From: Stachybotrys elegans
Taxonomy: Eukaryota; Ascomycota; Sordariomycetes; Hypocreales; Stachybotryaceae
DNA: 64,000 nucleotides
Direction of reading: 5' to 3'
NCBI GenBank assembly: GCA_020746835.1
Contig: JAGPNK010000009.1
Location: 930,001 to 994,000, forward strand
Shown: positions 11,591 through 22,768 of the stretch, one piece after another
Position numbering within the stretch: position 1 is the stretch's first letter
Layout: every line of letters begins with the position of its first letter
Translations under genes and position numbers: made by a program
Notes under the pieces: model-generated
Seen by the model: the letters and a program-made list of their open reading frames with translations, nothing else
Databases searched by the model: none
What the model was told of the DNA's origin: nothing

Positions 11591-14500
11591 CAGCTGATCT
11601 ATGGGACGTGCTTCTTCCACGGTGGATAAACACGCTCCAGGATGGAGTCCAATCTCTCGCTCCTCAACCAGAGTGGATGACAGAACGCGCAACCCTGGAA
11701 GGGCCATAATACTCAGTGTCACAGAAAAGCCCCTTCCAATGATGCGCGCAGTCAGCACCACCTGGCCTCTCCGAGGACCCGTCCACCACAGAATATTGAA
11801 TCCCATCATCGCTCCAGGCCTCTCGACCGGTTATACCGACCGGCGTGACCTATCCTACGCCAGGTCCGGAGCCGAGATCGTTGCATTCGGATACCTTGTC
11901 GGGCCCTACGAGGCCAGGACGCCTTGAAGGGACCGAGGAGCACTGTGAGTCCGGACGGCAGGATGCATGCAGGGCGCAAGAGAACCGCTTGTTCACCGGC
12001 CAATTTTTTTCTCCCCCCCTCATTCTCCCCTTTCCTTTCTGCCCCTTCCACGCGTTGGTGGGATAATGGCGAATGCAAAAGTCCTTCTCCATAGGTAGAC
12101 GGATAATCTCATTTCACGCCAGAAGGGGTCTGGCCAAGGTTTGACACCTTGGGAGCCGGGCGGACGTTTTGGTAGGTCATGGCCTAGCGTCTGGTGCGCG
12201 GCACCCCTGCGCGACAGGGTGCCCCCCTGGTACGTAATCTTGGTTGTCTAACGGTCTTACTTAGTAACGACCGTTCCTCGCTGCCGTGTGGACGAACATG
12301 TCGTAGAGGACGGGAGGGCACGGTTTGCCCTAGCATTGCAGCGAAAATCTACGGATACAGACTGGTGGGATCATGGCGTCGACGCTTCGCTATCATCTTG
12401 GCTGTCGAGCGCAGAAACCCGCCAGCGGCCCACCATGCTCCAGCGAGCGCGCAGCACAGTACGCATACCGTGACACTGATGAGGTTCCTTTTGCCCCCGT
12501 CAGATTGCCGAAGCCGCTTGTGTGTAGCTATATCGGGGCGCGGGCGATCTAAGAGTCGATGCACCACCACTTACCTAGGTTCGTTGTCTCTTTTTTTAGA
12601 TAGGGCTTGGCCGGGCCTACCACTACCTTACTGTTTGCTCTGTTAATACATGCCTTCCCCGGGCCATTCGGTTGATTCACCCATTCTCCCGCAGCCCTAT
12701 CCGACTGACACCCATGGAAGGTATTGCATACCGCTGGCGTGCTGCCTGGTCGCGTGCAGATATCCCCAGAAGAGGGGCTGTGTCTGCAGTCTGCAGTGTG
12801 CAGATACTGTACATACTGCTGGGCAGTCGACTACTGGTGACGTGTGGCTGCACATGCAAGGCACCGACGCTGGTTCTGGGATGGTGGCAGCCATCACCTT
12901 TGAAACATGATCGTGAACATGACATGTCGTGATGTGCAGATATCCATCTTCTGTTTTTAATTGTCTGCATACTTCCATCTTCCCTGTCTCTTCTGATTCG
13001 CTCCTTGATATGGGCGCTTAGAAGACGAGCAAGAACACGCACAGCTTGTTCTTCTCGATTCCAAGGGTGCAAGGGATGAACCCCGCGCTACATGCAACCG
13101 ATGTACAGTTCCACCATATAACACGCTCAAATATACATATTCTCCAAGTACAGCTGCCCGAAAGCCTCCTTGGTTGCACAAAAATGCCAACTTCAACTCC
13201 CTCCCAACTCAACTCTCCACGGCCAACCTACAGCATCCTCAGACAGCAGACGGCTCTATCTGTTTTGGCCCCCTCTAGCCGCCAGCCATTCATGCAAGGC
13301 ACCCGAGGGTATCCAAAGGTCAGCAAGTGGCTTACCTGCAAGGCACCGACCACACACGCACGCCCAGGCGACGAGGTGCAAACGAAGCGCACTGCCTCCC
13401 CCGGTTCCTCGCCCGGGAGGCTGTGCTTCCAGAAACCAGCCGACTGTAGGCATGGATCTGTCTCCCGTCCCATCTCTTCTCTCCCTCCCCTTTTCGCATT
13501 TTGCTGCTCACCTCAGAACGAGTCAGATAGATCGTCACTGTCGTTCAGCCAGCCAATGGTGTCGGATGCCGCCCTGCCCTTTTCCCATCCCATCCCATCG
13601 GACACAAAATATTACCACCACACCGCCGCCTCACACACTCACAACTTGGCAACGTGCAGAGAACCACGAGAGAAGACATGCAGCTTCTGCATGCAACCAC
13701 CTGCAGAGCCCATGTCTACCCCATCCCCTCTATTGATTTGATGCATCGTCGACCTCCACTCCCGCATCTGTCTACCTTTGCGTCGCAAATAGCCATCGCC
13801 GTTCCATTTTCATCGCTCGTTTTCCCCTTCTGGCCTCCGCGTCGCGATATGGTTGCGACCCGACCTGCCGCAATAGTCTGATGCAACTTCCTCGCATGAG
13901 GCTACGGTTACATTCGGCTCGGTATCAGGTATGAGCTGTCACCTCGCACCAAACAGTTTCCATCCCCATCGTTCATCCCAGACTGGACAGAATGCCCATC
14001 GCTTTTTTATCACCTTCTCGTCTCGTCTCGTATCCTTCTTCTCCACCTTGGATCTAGGTCCTTGCCGTGTGGTCGCTTGCGTCAGGTCAAGTCCCGGCCG
14101 AAACTGATGTTCGCCTGCATCACCTACAGTCGATATGCCAGTTTCAGTAATCTCGCCAGCCATAGGCGAAACCCCGAAACGGCGTGCCAAGCGGTATACC
14201 ATAGCTTGCCTCCTGGTCAGAATCCCTCCAGGAGGGACTTTGTCCTACAACCTTATCTACTTATCTACATTACATAATTCCTCACCAGAGTTGCAGCGCA
14301 TGTCTTGGATGGCAGCCTCCGCGTACCTGCACGAATAGCCGCTCAGATCCAAAAATTCACCTCAGAGCCTCATCTTGCCGCTACCCCGATATGTCCCTCT
14401 TTGTCAGACTTGCACCTCGTCCGTTCTTTTTTTCTTTTTTCCTTTCCCCCTCCGATTCATGTCTTACATCGGAAAGCAGGCTCAGCCTCTTCGATTCTTG

Positions 14501-16385
14501 CCGGCCCGCGACGAGTCGGGAGTGAATCCCAAGCCCCCCCTGGCCCGAGCCGACCAGCAGCAACCCAGTCCAACATGGGACGAAAAGTGTGGTTGTTGGG
14601 CTCCGGAAGCGCACAACCCATGCTGCCGCTCGGCTCGTGCAAGGCCCGATCTCCAAAAAATATACCAAGTATAGGATCAAGGTTGTTTTCTTCTTCTCTT
14701 TCCTTCTTCATCATCGTCTCTTTTTTTTTTCATCCCTTCTCCCTAACATCCGAGAGGATCCTATTCGCCAACCAAACCAGCAGCTCGTATGCACGCATAT
14801 CTACCAACGGTAAGAAGGGCCTGCCTCGACTGTAGCCGGCCTCAAACATGCCAGTGTTCGTCGTTTCATGGCCCAGGAATTCCACCAGCTAGTAAACTAT
14901 CCCTTCTGCAACATGTCATTTGCCCACAGACCCTTGTCATCCATCGGCCGCTGTTCGGTTCCTCTCTCGTTCATCGTCGTGGCCGCCGTCGTCACTACCA
15001 CAACAGCCGGCTTACTGATCTACGTTCCTTGCTCACAGCCTCCACTCAGCTGAGCCGTACCACTCTGTGTTGTTTGTGCTGTGTTGTGTAAGCGCCGGCC
15101 GTATCGAATGACGCCCCCATGCCACTTCCCGTCACCATCAACATCACCAACGAGCATCTGACAGACCTTCTCATTGGGCCAGTGCCATCCCGCTACCCCG
15201 GCTCGCTCTGCACGCGCACATGCACACATACCATAAGTGCCTGGCACTGCCGGCATCGCCTGGTCGCTCGTCACTTGTCCGCCCACAATTCTACCCCCCC
15301 TCCTCCTCCACCGTTCGTTGTCGACCGTCCGTTCCCCACCTGGGCTGGTCTATTTTTAGTTCTATTTTTATTTTCTGCGACAGTGTCCACCTTGCGCTAA
15401 AACATCCTCGGACTCTGGCTCCTCTCCTCTCCTCCCCTCTCCTCCTCCCTCCGGCGCCCTCGGTCAACGCGTCTCCGGTCTTATTCACACACATCGGGTC
15501 CATCACCTACCTCTTTCCCCGTAGTACAGGTCTGCTGATCACTTTCTCTTTCCCGCCCTCGTAGGCTCTGCATGGCTCCTCTCGGGCAACCTGTTTGTCC
15601 CGGAACACGCAAGACATTCGTACTGTATGTGTCTCATCAATAGCCAAGACACATCGTCGAGATATTCCCCCACCTTTGCACAGTACACATTATGACGCTT
15701 TCATCACTAATTATTAGAACAATCCTCATCAGAAGTCTGTCAATCTCATTATGCGAAGGGTATTTTCCTGTCTTCTACTACACTGTCCGTAGTAGTTCAA
15801 ACAATCGCTTGCGTGTCTGCCCTCCACCCATCCCTGTTCCTGTCCGTTCCGCATTCCAAAACGCCGTGATGATTGTGTAAATCTCCCTTCCCGTTCCGCC
15901 CCTCCAACTCTGCGTGTCTTGGCCGCACTACGCGCGCCGTGCTGTCAATACGGGTTTTCATCCCTTGATCCAATCGCCGTCTGGTGGAACCGGCGTCTTG
16001 GTCCCTGAGCACGCCACTGGGCTGGTTGTGGTGGTTGCTACTTACAGAACCCACATGGCAGCCATGTCGATAGACCGGGTGTCTGTACTTTCGGGTCCCT
16101 TGTCGTCCAAATATAGATCACCACTCGACGCTGGTCCGGGTACCGATGGCCCGTCCCGATGCAAGCGGCGCTGGGTCTGCCCGTCTATGATGGTGAGCCA
16201 GCACCTCCGGCCGGTGCATTGTACGCCCCGAAACCGCCGTGTTCTGCCGCGCCGCTGTCGGCCTTCATCGTGCCATTAAGAAGAGGACATAGCCTTTGGA
16301 GGAAATTGTCAGCAAATGCTCTAAAAGCTCATCAACCCAAGGAAATGCATGTAAAACATGAGAACGCCATGTCATCGTCCAGTCG

Positions 16386-19300
16386 TTAGTTGTGAAGGAG
16401 CTGTGCGCGCTGCGCTTCCCTTTGCATATGTTGTTCCTCTTCGAGAGCCTGCCGCTGAAGCTCTTCCTTGAGCCTGTTGCGGGCGGCTCGAGCCTCCCGC
16501 TGTTGCATTTCCGCTGCAAGCTTTTCCTGCAGCTTCTTTTCTTTAAGTTCGGCTCGCTTCGCCCTCTTTCGGTCCCTCTCTCGGGCCTGCGCCTCTGCGC
16601 TTCTAGGCTTGCGAGATCGATCTGGTTTTGCCGAGGGCTTGGGTCCGCCCGGGAGAGGCAATGGCAGTTGGCGTGGGCGAACTCGCCGAGCAGATCCAAA
16701 GAGACACTTGTGCTTTGTTCGCTGCTTTCCGTCGCCTCCCAGGCCACAGCTGGCTTCCAGCCACCAGTCGAAAGCTGATGAAGGGGGTGGGGAGTGTGGG
16801 GGAGTCATACTTTTTGTTAGTCTTAATGTGCCCGACCTGGCCGCAGTTGGCGCACTTTCGTGTCGTTCCGGTGAGTATCTTATCACCACCGCTCGGAGAT
16901 CCGGCATCGCCAGCGCTGGCTTTCTGGTGGAGTTCTTTCTGCTGTTCTCGGGCTTGTCGTCGGGCTTTGTTCTTCTCAAGTCGTTCGAGCTCCTTCTTGA
17001 TTCTATAGCATGGTAAGTACGGCAATGGCGAACGCGTAGTAGGTCTGAACATACCGAGCGTTTGCAAGATGGTCATGGTCGGCATTGCCCGTAGGCCGGG
17101 CGCTGTAGATACTGTGGAAAGATAACTGTAAGCGGGTGCCCTGATCTCGAGGCCAATAAAGTCTGGGATAGTGCCAGAAAAGCCAGGTCCGTGGAAGGAG
17201 TTTGTGATGTGCTTCTTTGTAAAGGTCTTGGACATGATGGCCCATCTGTGTAGAGCCTTTACATGCAGTGGCAGCCTACGCCAAACGCGAGGTCCAGTGG
17301 CGTGGCGGTAGGGGACATGTGCAAAGCCTTTGACGTACTCTCTAAGTTCCAGATCCGCCTCGGTGCGCCGTTTCATATACTGCGATATTACGACGGGATC
17401 GTGTACGACTTCGGTTCGGGTCTGCGTGCTGCCATCGGCCATTCGGACTTCGCGGGTGATGCGGATCGCGCGCTTTAGGTGACGACTTGACGAAGTCAAG
17501 CCACTAATCTGACTGGCCCTATCGTCGTAGTGCGCTGGCGTGGCGGCCGATTGTACGTTGAATCGATCGTCCTCGTCTTCGGTAACTGCAACATCCTTGT
17601 CATCGTGCTCCTGGGGGTCAGAAAGTGTCGATTTTTGCTTCTCCCAAATCTCACGGATACCCTCCTCATACATGGCCTGCTGCTTCTTGACGTTGTAGGC
17701 GTGTCCGCCGTTGGCGCGTTTCTCACGCTCCATTGCGTCCGCCGACGTTGCCAGGGGCCCTTGGACGGCCTCGATATAGCCGCCCTTCATCGATGTCCTG
17801 ATGAAGCTAAAGCCAAGGCCGTGGCCAGTGGGGTCACCCTCACCATGGAGCTGCAGCATAGCCTTTTGCGCGCAAGCATCGATGAAGGCTTTTGTCGTCT
17901 TCCAAGGAGCCATCTTGTCGGCCAAGGTTTCTTCCTGCTTCTCGCCTGCCTTCTTGGCGGCTTTGGCCATTTTGCTTGCGTCATCATCGCCATCGTCTTC
18001 ATCGGCTTCGGCTTCGGCCATCTGCGTATCATCGTCGATGTTGGCATTTCTTGGGTCGTAGCCGGCGTCTTCGAGCTCCTTGATGCCGAGCTGCATGGCA
18101 TCGAGTAAGCAGACCTCTTCAGGTTTGATCATGGAGCGGATGGCGTTCTCGTCTGGCAAGACCTCCCCGGGTTTCAGTCGCCACATGCCCTTCTCATTGC
18201 TGTCTCTATCATATTGAAGAAATTCCTTGAGCTTCTGCCGGTTCTGGGTGTCTGTCGAGTCCGCAATGTGCTTGGTTATGTCAGACAGCTGGCAGTTGTC
18301 GGTCCGGCTGTGCCGTATCATGCGAAAGGCGAGCATCTTCATGCGGTTCTTGGATGCGTTGGTGACCTTCCTGCTATGAGGGCCGGGCACATCTACTGAT
18401 GGGAATGTCTGGCCAACGACATGCAGGTGGTCGACCTTGTGCAGAAACCAACGAGACCCTTCGACGCCAGTGGTGCTGCGGACAACTAGGAAGTCGGTGT
18501 TCCTTGGGTTGTGCTTGAAGACGGGTGCGCGATACATCTCATTGTGGAGCGTCGGGACAGTCTCGCCAGGATCGACAGTGCCAAAGAGGGAAAAGGGCGA
18601 GCGGTCCTCCGGGAGAAGCATGCGGTACTCTCCAAGATCTTGCTTGGGCAGTTGGTCGTCATCCGTCATATCCTTTCGGCGGTAGTAGTTGATGAGCTTA
18701 TTTCCCATGCCGAAGCTATTTAGGACCCTCGGTCTCGGTTCGCAGTACTCGAAGAGCACGGCGGTGGAATTGTCGCTGATGCTGAGATCCTTGGAGGTCA
18801 GGAAAACTTCGTGGGCCTTGCCCTTCTTCAACTTGCGCTTCTGATGAGCCGGCTTGTCAAACTTGATGACATGGCCAGCAAACTTCTTGTAGCGAAAGCG
18901 CGGGCGGTGGTACTCGTCCGTCGTGCCACCAAGCTTGACCTTGTAGTAGGGCCACGATAGCTTGATGGCAGGCATGCTGTGCTCGACAGAGATGTTGCCC
19001 AGCGTGGCGCGGACCTTGCTCTGGTGATTCTCCTTGAGGAGCTCGTACGCCTCGTCGTTGGACAGGTTGTACCGCTGAAGAACATCGCGTCCCGGCTTTC
19101 CATTCGCCATGCGCTTAGCATGCGTATCCTGGCGTGGCCGCTTCGCATTGTTCTGAGGCTCCAGCGTTTCTAGAAGGAGATAGGGGTCGTTCATGTCCAG
19201 GAGCACGCGCTTAGCGCCTCGCCGGGTCATTTCCTCAAAGTTGTCAAAGGAGGGCGCCGTGAATCTCGGAATCTCTGGCAGGCCAAGCTGGATCGTCTTG

Positions 19301-20331
19301 CGCTTCTTGGGCCTCGGCTGCGGTTCAGTGTCCACGTCCATGATCTCCTTGAACCAGTCGTCGTCCATATCCACGTCCTCCACCGGTCGTTTCCGGGAGT
19401 CCTCCCTCTCAGCTGCTTGCTTGAGCGCAAAGTCCGACTCCACCGTCTCGACGTACGAGTTCCAGTCTTCGCAGGCCAGCTCGATATCGCGGAGTGTAAA
19501 CCCCATGACCGTCTCCGAATCCGACTCCTGGTCCAGCTCAAGCCTAATAGCTTCGTCGTCATCGTTGGAGACCTCGGTTATGCAGCAGACCAGGTTTCGG
19601 CTTTCCATCTCGCTGATTCTCTGCTTAAGAGATGAGGTGGCGGGGCCTGGGATGCGAAATTGCTTCTCCTGGTCCGGGGCTAGCTCGAGACTGAGCTTGC
19701 TGGTGACGAGGTGTTTGGGCTTCTTGAGCGGCTTCTTCTCCTTCCACGTCGCCTTTTTCGGTGGAAGAAGTTCGCTCCACGTCAGGATGTGGCCTTTCTT
19801 GTATGCCGGCCACGCCGCCTTGAGAAGATCTTCCATGGTCTCTGCGGGGGCAGGAATGTCGGGATCTTGGTTTGCAGCGCCATTCAGATGAGGCTCGGGG
19901 TCGAAGTTGATGCCTGGGAAGCTCAAGCCTGCGTCGATGGGCTGGGTGTCGTCGGCAGCCTCGGCGTCGCGAACGTGCGGTGCGGGAGAAGAGGGATCGA
20001 GGACAGGGTCCATCGGGGATGATGGCCCATCGCCAAAGAGGTCGTCGGCATCGTTGCTGGTTCCTCCATCGTCAGTGAGCCCCGGCATGTCGAGAGAGGT
20101 GCCGGCGCTGGGCTCCTCCTCAGGGAGATCATCGTCGCTGATGTCCTCGAAGTCTTGGGCATCATCGGCTTTGTTGGTCTGGTCAAAGGGAGTGTCGTCG
20201 AGCTTTAGTCCTCCGCTTGCGCCATCCTGGCTCTGCTCCAGGAGCCGAGCAATCTCGGCGTCGTCCGCGGCATCCTGCGCCTTCCAGTCATTCTCGTTGA
20301 ACGACGAAAACTCGTTCTCGCCCTCCGCCAT
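16386..20331 (-). CDS. TAF1: Transcription initiation factor TFIID subunit 1 (TAF1)
   Basis: Four exons on the minus strand: 20331..17339, 17111..17055, 17002..16811 and 16749..16386, giving 1201 residues. The unspliced frame stays open for far longer, but splicing is needed. It removes an unrelated 75-residue read-through (227-nt intron 17112..17338), yields SARPTGNADHD joined to ARIKKELERLEKNKARRQ, and brings Cys1082 onto CANCGQVGHIKTNK. The result is a C-x2-C-x4-H-x6-C zinc knuckle (C1067, C1070, H1075, C1082), as in metazoan TAF1. The centre is the DUF3591/TAF1 core, with LFGTVDPGETVPTLHNEMYR and TDFLVVRS. The N-terminus is acidic. The last about 70 residues form a basic, heptad-like coiled coil. 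There is no bromodomain, as usual in fungi. Role: largest TFIID scaffold, promoter recognition. The start at MAEGENEF is preferred over an upstream in-frame ATG at 20391. Confidence 0.93.
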
Positions 20332-21260
20332 GTTTGTTGTTGTCGTCCACCTCCGGCTCCGCTGAGAAGCGTAGAGTGTCGAGTGTATCAAAACTTCATT
20401 CCGCGACTGTGTTTATGCGCGACCGGTCGGTTCGAGTAGCGTGGCGATGAAGTGTTGCGCGTCGTTTGGTCAGGATGCAGGAGTCTTGATCGCTGAGAGC
20501 TGGGAACTGCGCAATCTAGAAGTGATGAGTCAGCGACACAATTGTGGCGGCCAATGACCCATGCGCTAACAGAAGGTGCAAACACCTCCACAAAGACATA
20601 CCAGGTTGTAGAAAAGGTATCATTTACCTCGGATTTGAATCGAGCACGCAGATACGAGTACGTGGTTTGTATTCGTTTATATATTGTCTCGCGCAACTGG
20701 GGTTAAGTGACCGTGAGGTGCAGTAAGTGAGATGCTCCAAGATGTGACGGCCATGTCATTTAGACGCGGCGTTGATGTTACCCGCTTGTGATGTCAAGAG
20801 CAGAGCTCCGGGCACAAGGTGGAACACCGTGGTATGCATGTAGGAGGAACGTGAAATGGAAGCATTGAGTGAATGAAGACCAGTATAAATAAGGAACTGG
20901 CAGTGCCAGCCGGCCAGCGGTTGTGCTATCTGCGCGCCTACCCTAGAGCTCTGCAGGTAGCACTACGCTCAAGGAGGTCCCTGACAAGGACTTGCATGTG
21001 TTCTTTTTGTTTTTGTTTTTTGGTTTTTGGTTTTGGTGAAATTGAATTCATGTAAGTTGTTACTTTCTTTAAAGTAGCCGTTTTCTGGCTACCAATAATT
21101 TGATTCGTGGCGTTGGGTAAAAACTTACACATTGCTCTCCCACAACACTCCACCCCACTACCGTCTAGCCTCGCCTCAGACCCACGATGGTTTCCAGAGC
21201 CTCGCAAATTTGTGTGCTCTTATTCAACATTACCTCCATCCTGTATCCATTCACTAGCAA
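20332..21260. other. Upstream region of TAF1 and spacer to the tRNA block
   Basis: Presumed TAF1 promoter, followed by an AT-rich spacer with an alternating T/G tract near 21004-21036 (TTTTTGTTTTTGTTTTTTGG). No coding or RNA gene is recognised before the tRNA-Leu. Confidence 0.5.
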
Positions 21261-21370
21261 GGTACTTTGGCCGAGCGGTTAAGGCGCTGTGTTCAGGTCG
21301 ATTGAATCCTCTGGATTCATCTCCATTCGCAGTCTAGAAATAGGCGCAGGTTCGAGTCCTGCAGGTATCA
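21261..21370 (+). tRNA. tRNA-Leu(CAG) with intron
   Basis: Full cloverleaf: acceptor GGTACTT pairs with AGGTATC, the D arm is GCCGAGCGGTTAAGGC, the anticodon stem CTGTG pairs with CGCAG, and the T arm is GCAGG-TTCGAGT-CCTGC. The discriminator is A. The loop reads TT-CAG-G, so the anticodon at 21294-21296 is CAG, decoding CUG. A 29-nt intron at 21298..21326 begins one base 3' of the anticodon, the canonical position. The long variable arm (CTA-GAAA-TAG) fits a class II leucine tRNA. A T-rich Pol III terminator follows at about 21376. Normal decoding of CUG as leucine fits Pezizomycotina. Confidence 0.93.
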
Positions 21371-21883
21371 TCTATTATTTTTGCCCACGGACGCTGCGTG
21401 CCTTTTTGCTACAACATGACATAGACAGAGTGTAGTGTTTGAACGGGGAGATGGTCACCACTGTGCCCCTCGTACTGACGGGTCTCAGACAAACCGAGTC
21501 GTGCTCAATATACCATGATCCAACGGAGAGCAAAAGGGAAGCTGTGAAGCAGCTAGCCGTGTTGCAAGTCTCGACGAGGATGTAACATCCAAGACCACGA
21601 TCATATCCCTGCTCACAGTGCTTGCCCAAATACACTGATGGACGTAAAGACCAGAACTTCACTACCTGTAGAAGGACACCTGAGAGTTGCCAGCATAGCC
21701 ACCTGCCGCGATGGGGTTCTCTACCGGGCCAATCCTCTATGATTACATGGAACGCATTGTAACTCATACCTGCTACGCGACGGCAACTATATTTTTATAA
21801 ATCACCTCATGTTGTCTCATAGGGCAAAAAGAAACCCTCGCTCAAGGAGCAAAGTAAACTGGGCCAAAAAAGATGTGGTTAAA
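21371..21883. other. Spacer between tRNA genes
   Basis: A 0.5-kb spacer with Pol III terminators of both flanking tRNAs at its edges. The minus-strand frame 21375-21767 (130 codons) has no recognisable domain and is treated as non-coding. Confidence 0.5.
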
Positions 21884-21974
21884 TGCTCACTACCAGGATC
21901 GAACTGGCGACTTTTGCATATCTGAGCGGATGCTCTTATTAGTACAACACTCTAACCAACTGAGTTAAGCGAGC
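21884..21974 (-). tRNA. tRNA-Ile(AAT) with intron
   Basis: On the minus strand the acceptor GCTCGCT pairs with AGTGAGC, with discriminator A. The D arm is ACTC-AGTTGGTTA-GAGT. The anticodon stem TTGTA pairs with TGCAA and the T stem GCCAG pairs with CTGGT around TTCGATC. The loop reads CT-AAT-A, so the anticodon is AAT (isoleucine). A 17-nt intron follows position 37 and carries its own GAGC/GCTC hairpin. The total of 91 nt equals 74 mature plus 17 intron. A T6 terminator follows. This is the plain version of the isoleucine tRNA found 0.65 kb away with an extra insertion. Confidence 0.92.
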
Positions 21975-22621
21975 TGATTTGTTGAACGGCGATTGAATAA
22001 GAGTAGCTATAAGGCCCTGGTGAAGTCGCCACTGATATCGCCGAATGTGCAAGCCCAACTCACCCAAACCGCCCAGAGCACCTGAACAACAGCTGTCATT
22101 TCTCTGGTATAAAGTGAGAGGCCCTGGCTAATTGCACATGGCCCCCCATCCAGAATTCCGCATACGTGAGCCATTTTGGCTGCTTGATAACCCATATAGC
22201 CTGTCTATCATGGCATCACGCCTAATGCCGATTGTGTAGGTAGTTCCTTCCTCACCTGCACCGTGCCTACCCGGCACAGTTTGAGTTCAGTGCACTGGAT
22301 TTATCTGTCTCGACAGGGCATGGCCTGGTTGCATCCCTCTCATAGTTGCAACCAGCAGTTCCCTTTGAACTGATAACATCAACCTCCTGCATTTCCGCAC
22401 AATTCCCCTGCTGCTTTCCTCAACTGGTTCATTCCAGGCCCAAACCAGCACCATGGATCCGTGAGCAGCCGACGCCCTGGACCGCCGCCCCCCACCTCGC
22501 CGTTCACCACATCAGTGGCAACACCACAACACAACACCCCGCCGGCTTTCTGCGTAAACTACACCATTGCCAACCTCTGAATATAGTCTGAAACAATCTC
22601 CACGTCCTTCAACACCCTCAG
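21975..22621. other. Spacer between the two tRNA-Ile genes
   Basis: A 0.65-kb spacer between two divergent tRNA genes. No gene is recognised. Confidence 0.5.
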
Positions 22622-22768
22622 GGTCGATTAGCTCAGTTGGTTAGAGCGTCGTATGTTTTCGCCTTTCCACACCATCCAAAGACGCATTACTGACATCACC
22701 AGGTACTAATATAACATCAGTTATATACAGTGATGCGAAGGTCATGGGTTCGACCCCCATATTGACCA
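22622..22768 (+). tRNA. tRNA-Ile(AAT) gene carrying a canonical intron and an extra 52-nt intron-like insertion
   Basis: Acceptor GGTCGAT pairs with ATTGACC plus A; the D arm is GCTC-AGTTGGTTA-GAGC; the T arm is ATGGG-TTCGACC-CCCAT. A-box (TAGCTCAGTTGG) and B-box (GGTTCGACCCC) are intact, and a T5 terminator sits at 22772-22776. The 5' strand of the anticodon stem (TCGTA, pairing with TGCGA) is split after TC by 52 extra bases (22651..22702). Removing them leaves GTACTAATA, giving loop CT-AAT-A and a normal 21-nt intron at 22712..22732. The anticodon region and this intron form the ATATAAC/GTTATAT helix expected by the tRNA splicing endonuclease. The tRNA body looks functional apart from the insertion. 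Whether it makes mature tRNA depends on removing that element. Confidence 0.8.
22651..22702 (+). other. 52-nt spliceosomal-intron-like insertion in the tRNA-Ile anticodon stem
   Basis: The element starts GTATGT, a strong fungal 5' splice site, and ends ACTGACATCACCAG, that is a CTGAC branch-type motif about 10 nt before a CAG acceptor. Its length (52 nt) is typical of introns in this genome. Exact removal restores a perfect tRNA. It lies within the stem, not at position 37/38, so it is not the standard tRNA intron. It also fails to fit the standard intron if the two are read as one, because base 33 would then not be T. Confidence 0.7.

Larger units (their letters stand above)
9514..16385. other. 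6.9-kb gene desert upstream of the MADS-box gene
   Basis: No coding sequence is supported between the RLM1-type start and the 3' end of TAF1. The region has many pyrimidine-rich tracts and microsatellites at about 10090-10200, 10234-10259, 10842-10872 and 11543-11590. A short perfect palindrome (TCCCTCC-A-GGAGGGA) lies near 14222-14237. Open frames (the largest is on the minus strand at 10390-11379) lack domains and read as translated low-complexity DNA. Both flanking genes are on the minus strand, so most of this lies 5' of the MADS gene and may be promoter, long 5' UTR or non-coding transcript (inference). Confidence 0.6.

Noticed and set aside
13046..13741. 231-codon plus-strand open frame
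   Set aside because: No recognisable domain, an overlapping frame of similar length at 13170-13736 and no splice partners. Composition follows the pyrimidine-rich DNA.
22655..22732. Reading the whole tRNA-Ile insertion plus canonical intron as one long tRNA intron
   Set aside because: The 5' half would then have G rather than T at position 33 and no sensible anticodon, whereas removing only 22651-22702 gives a perfect loop.
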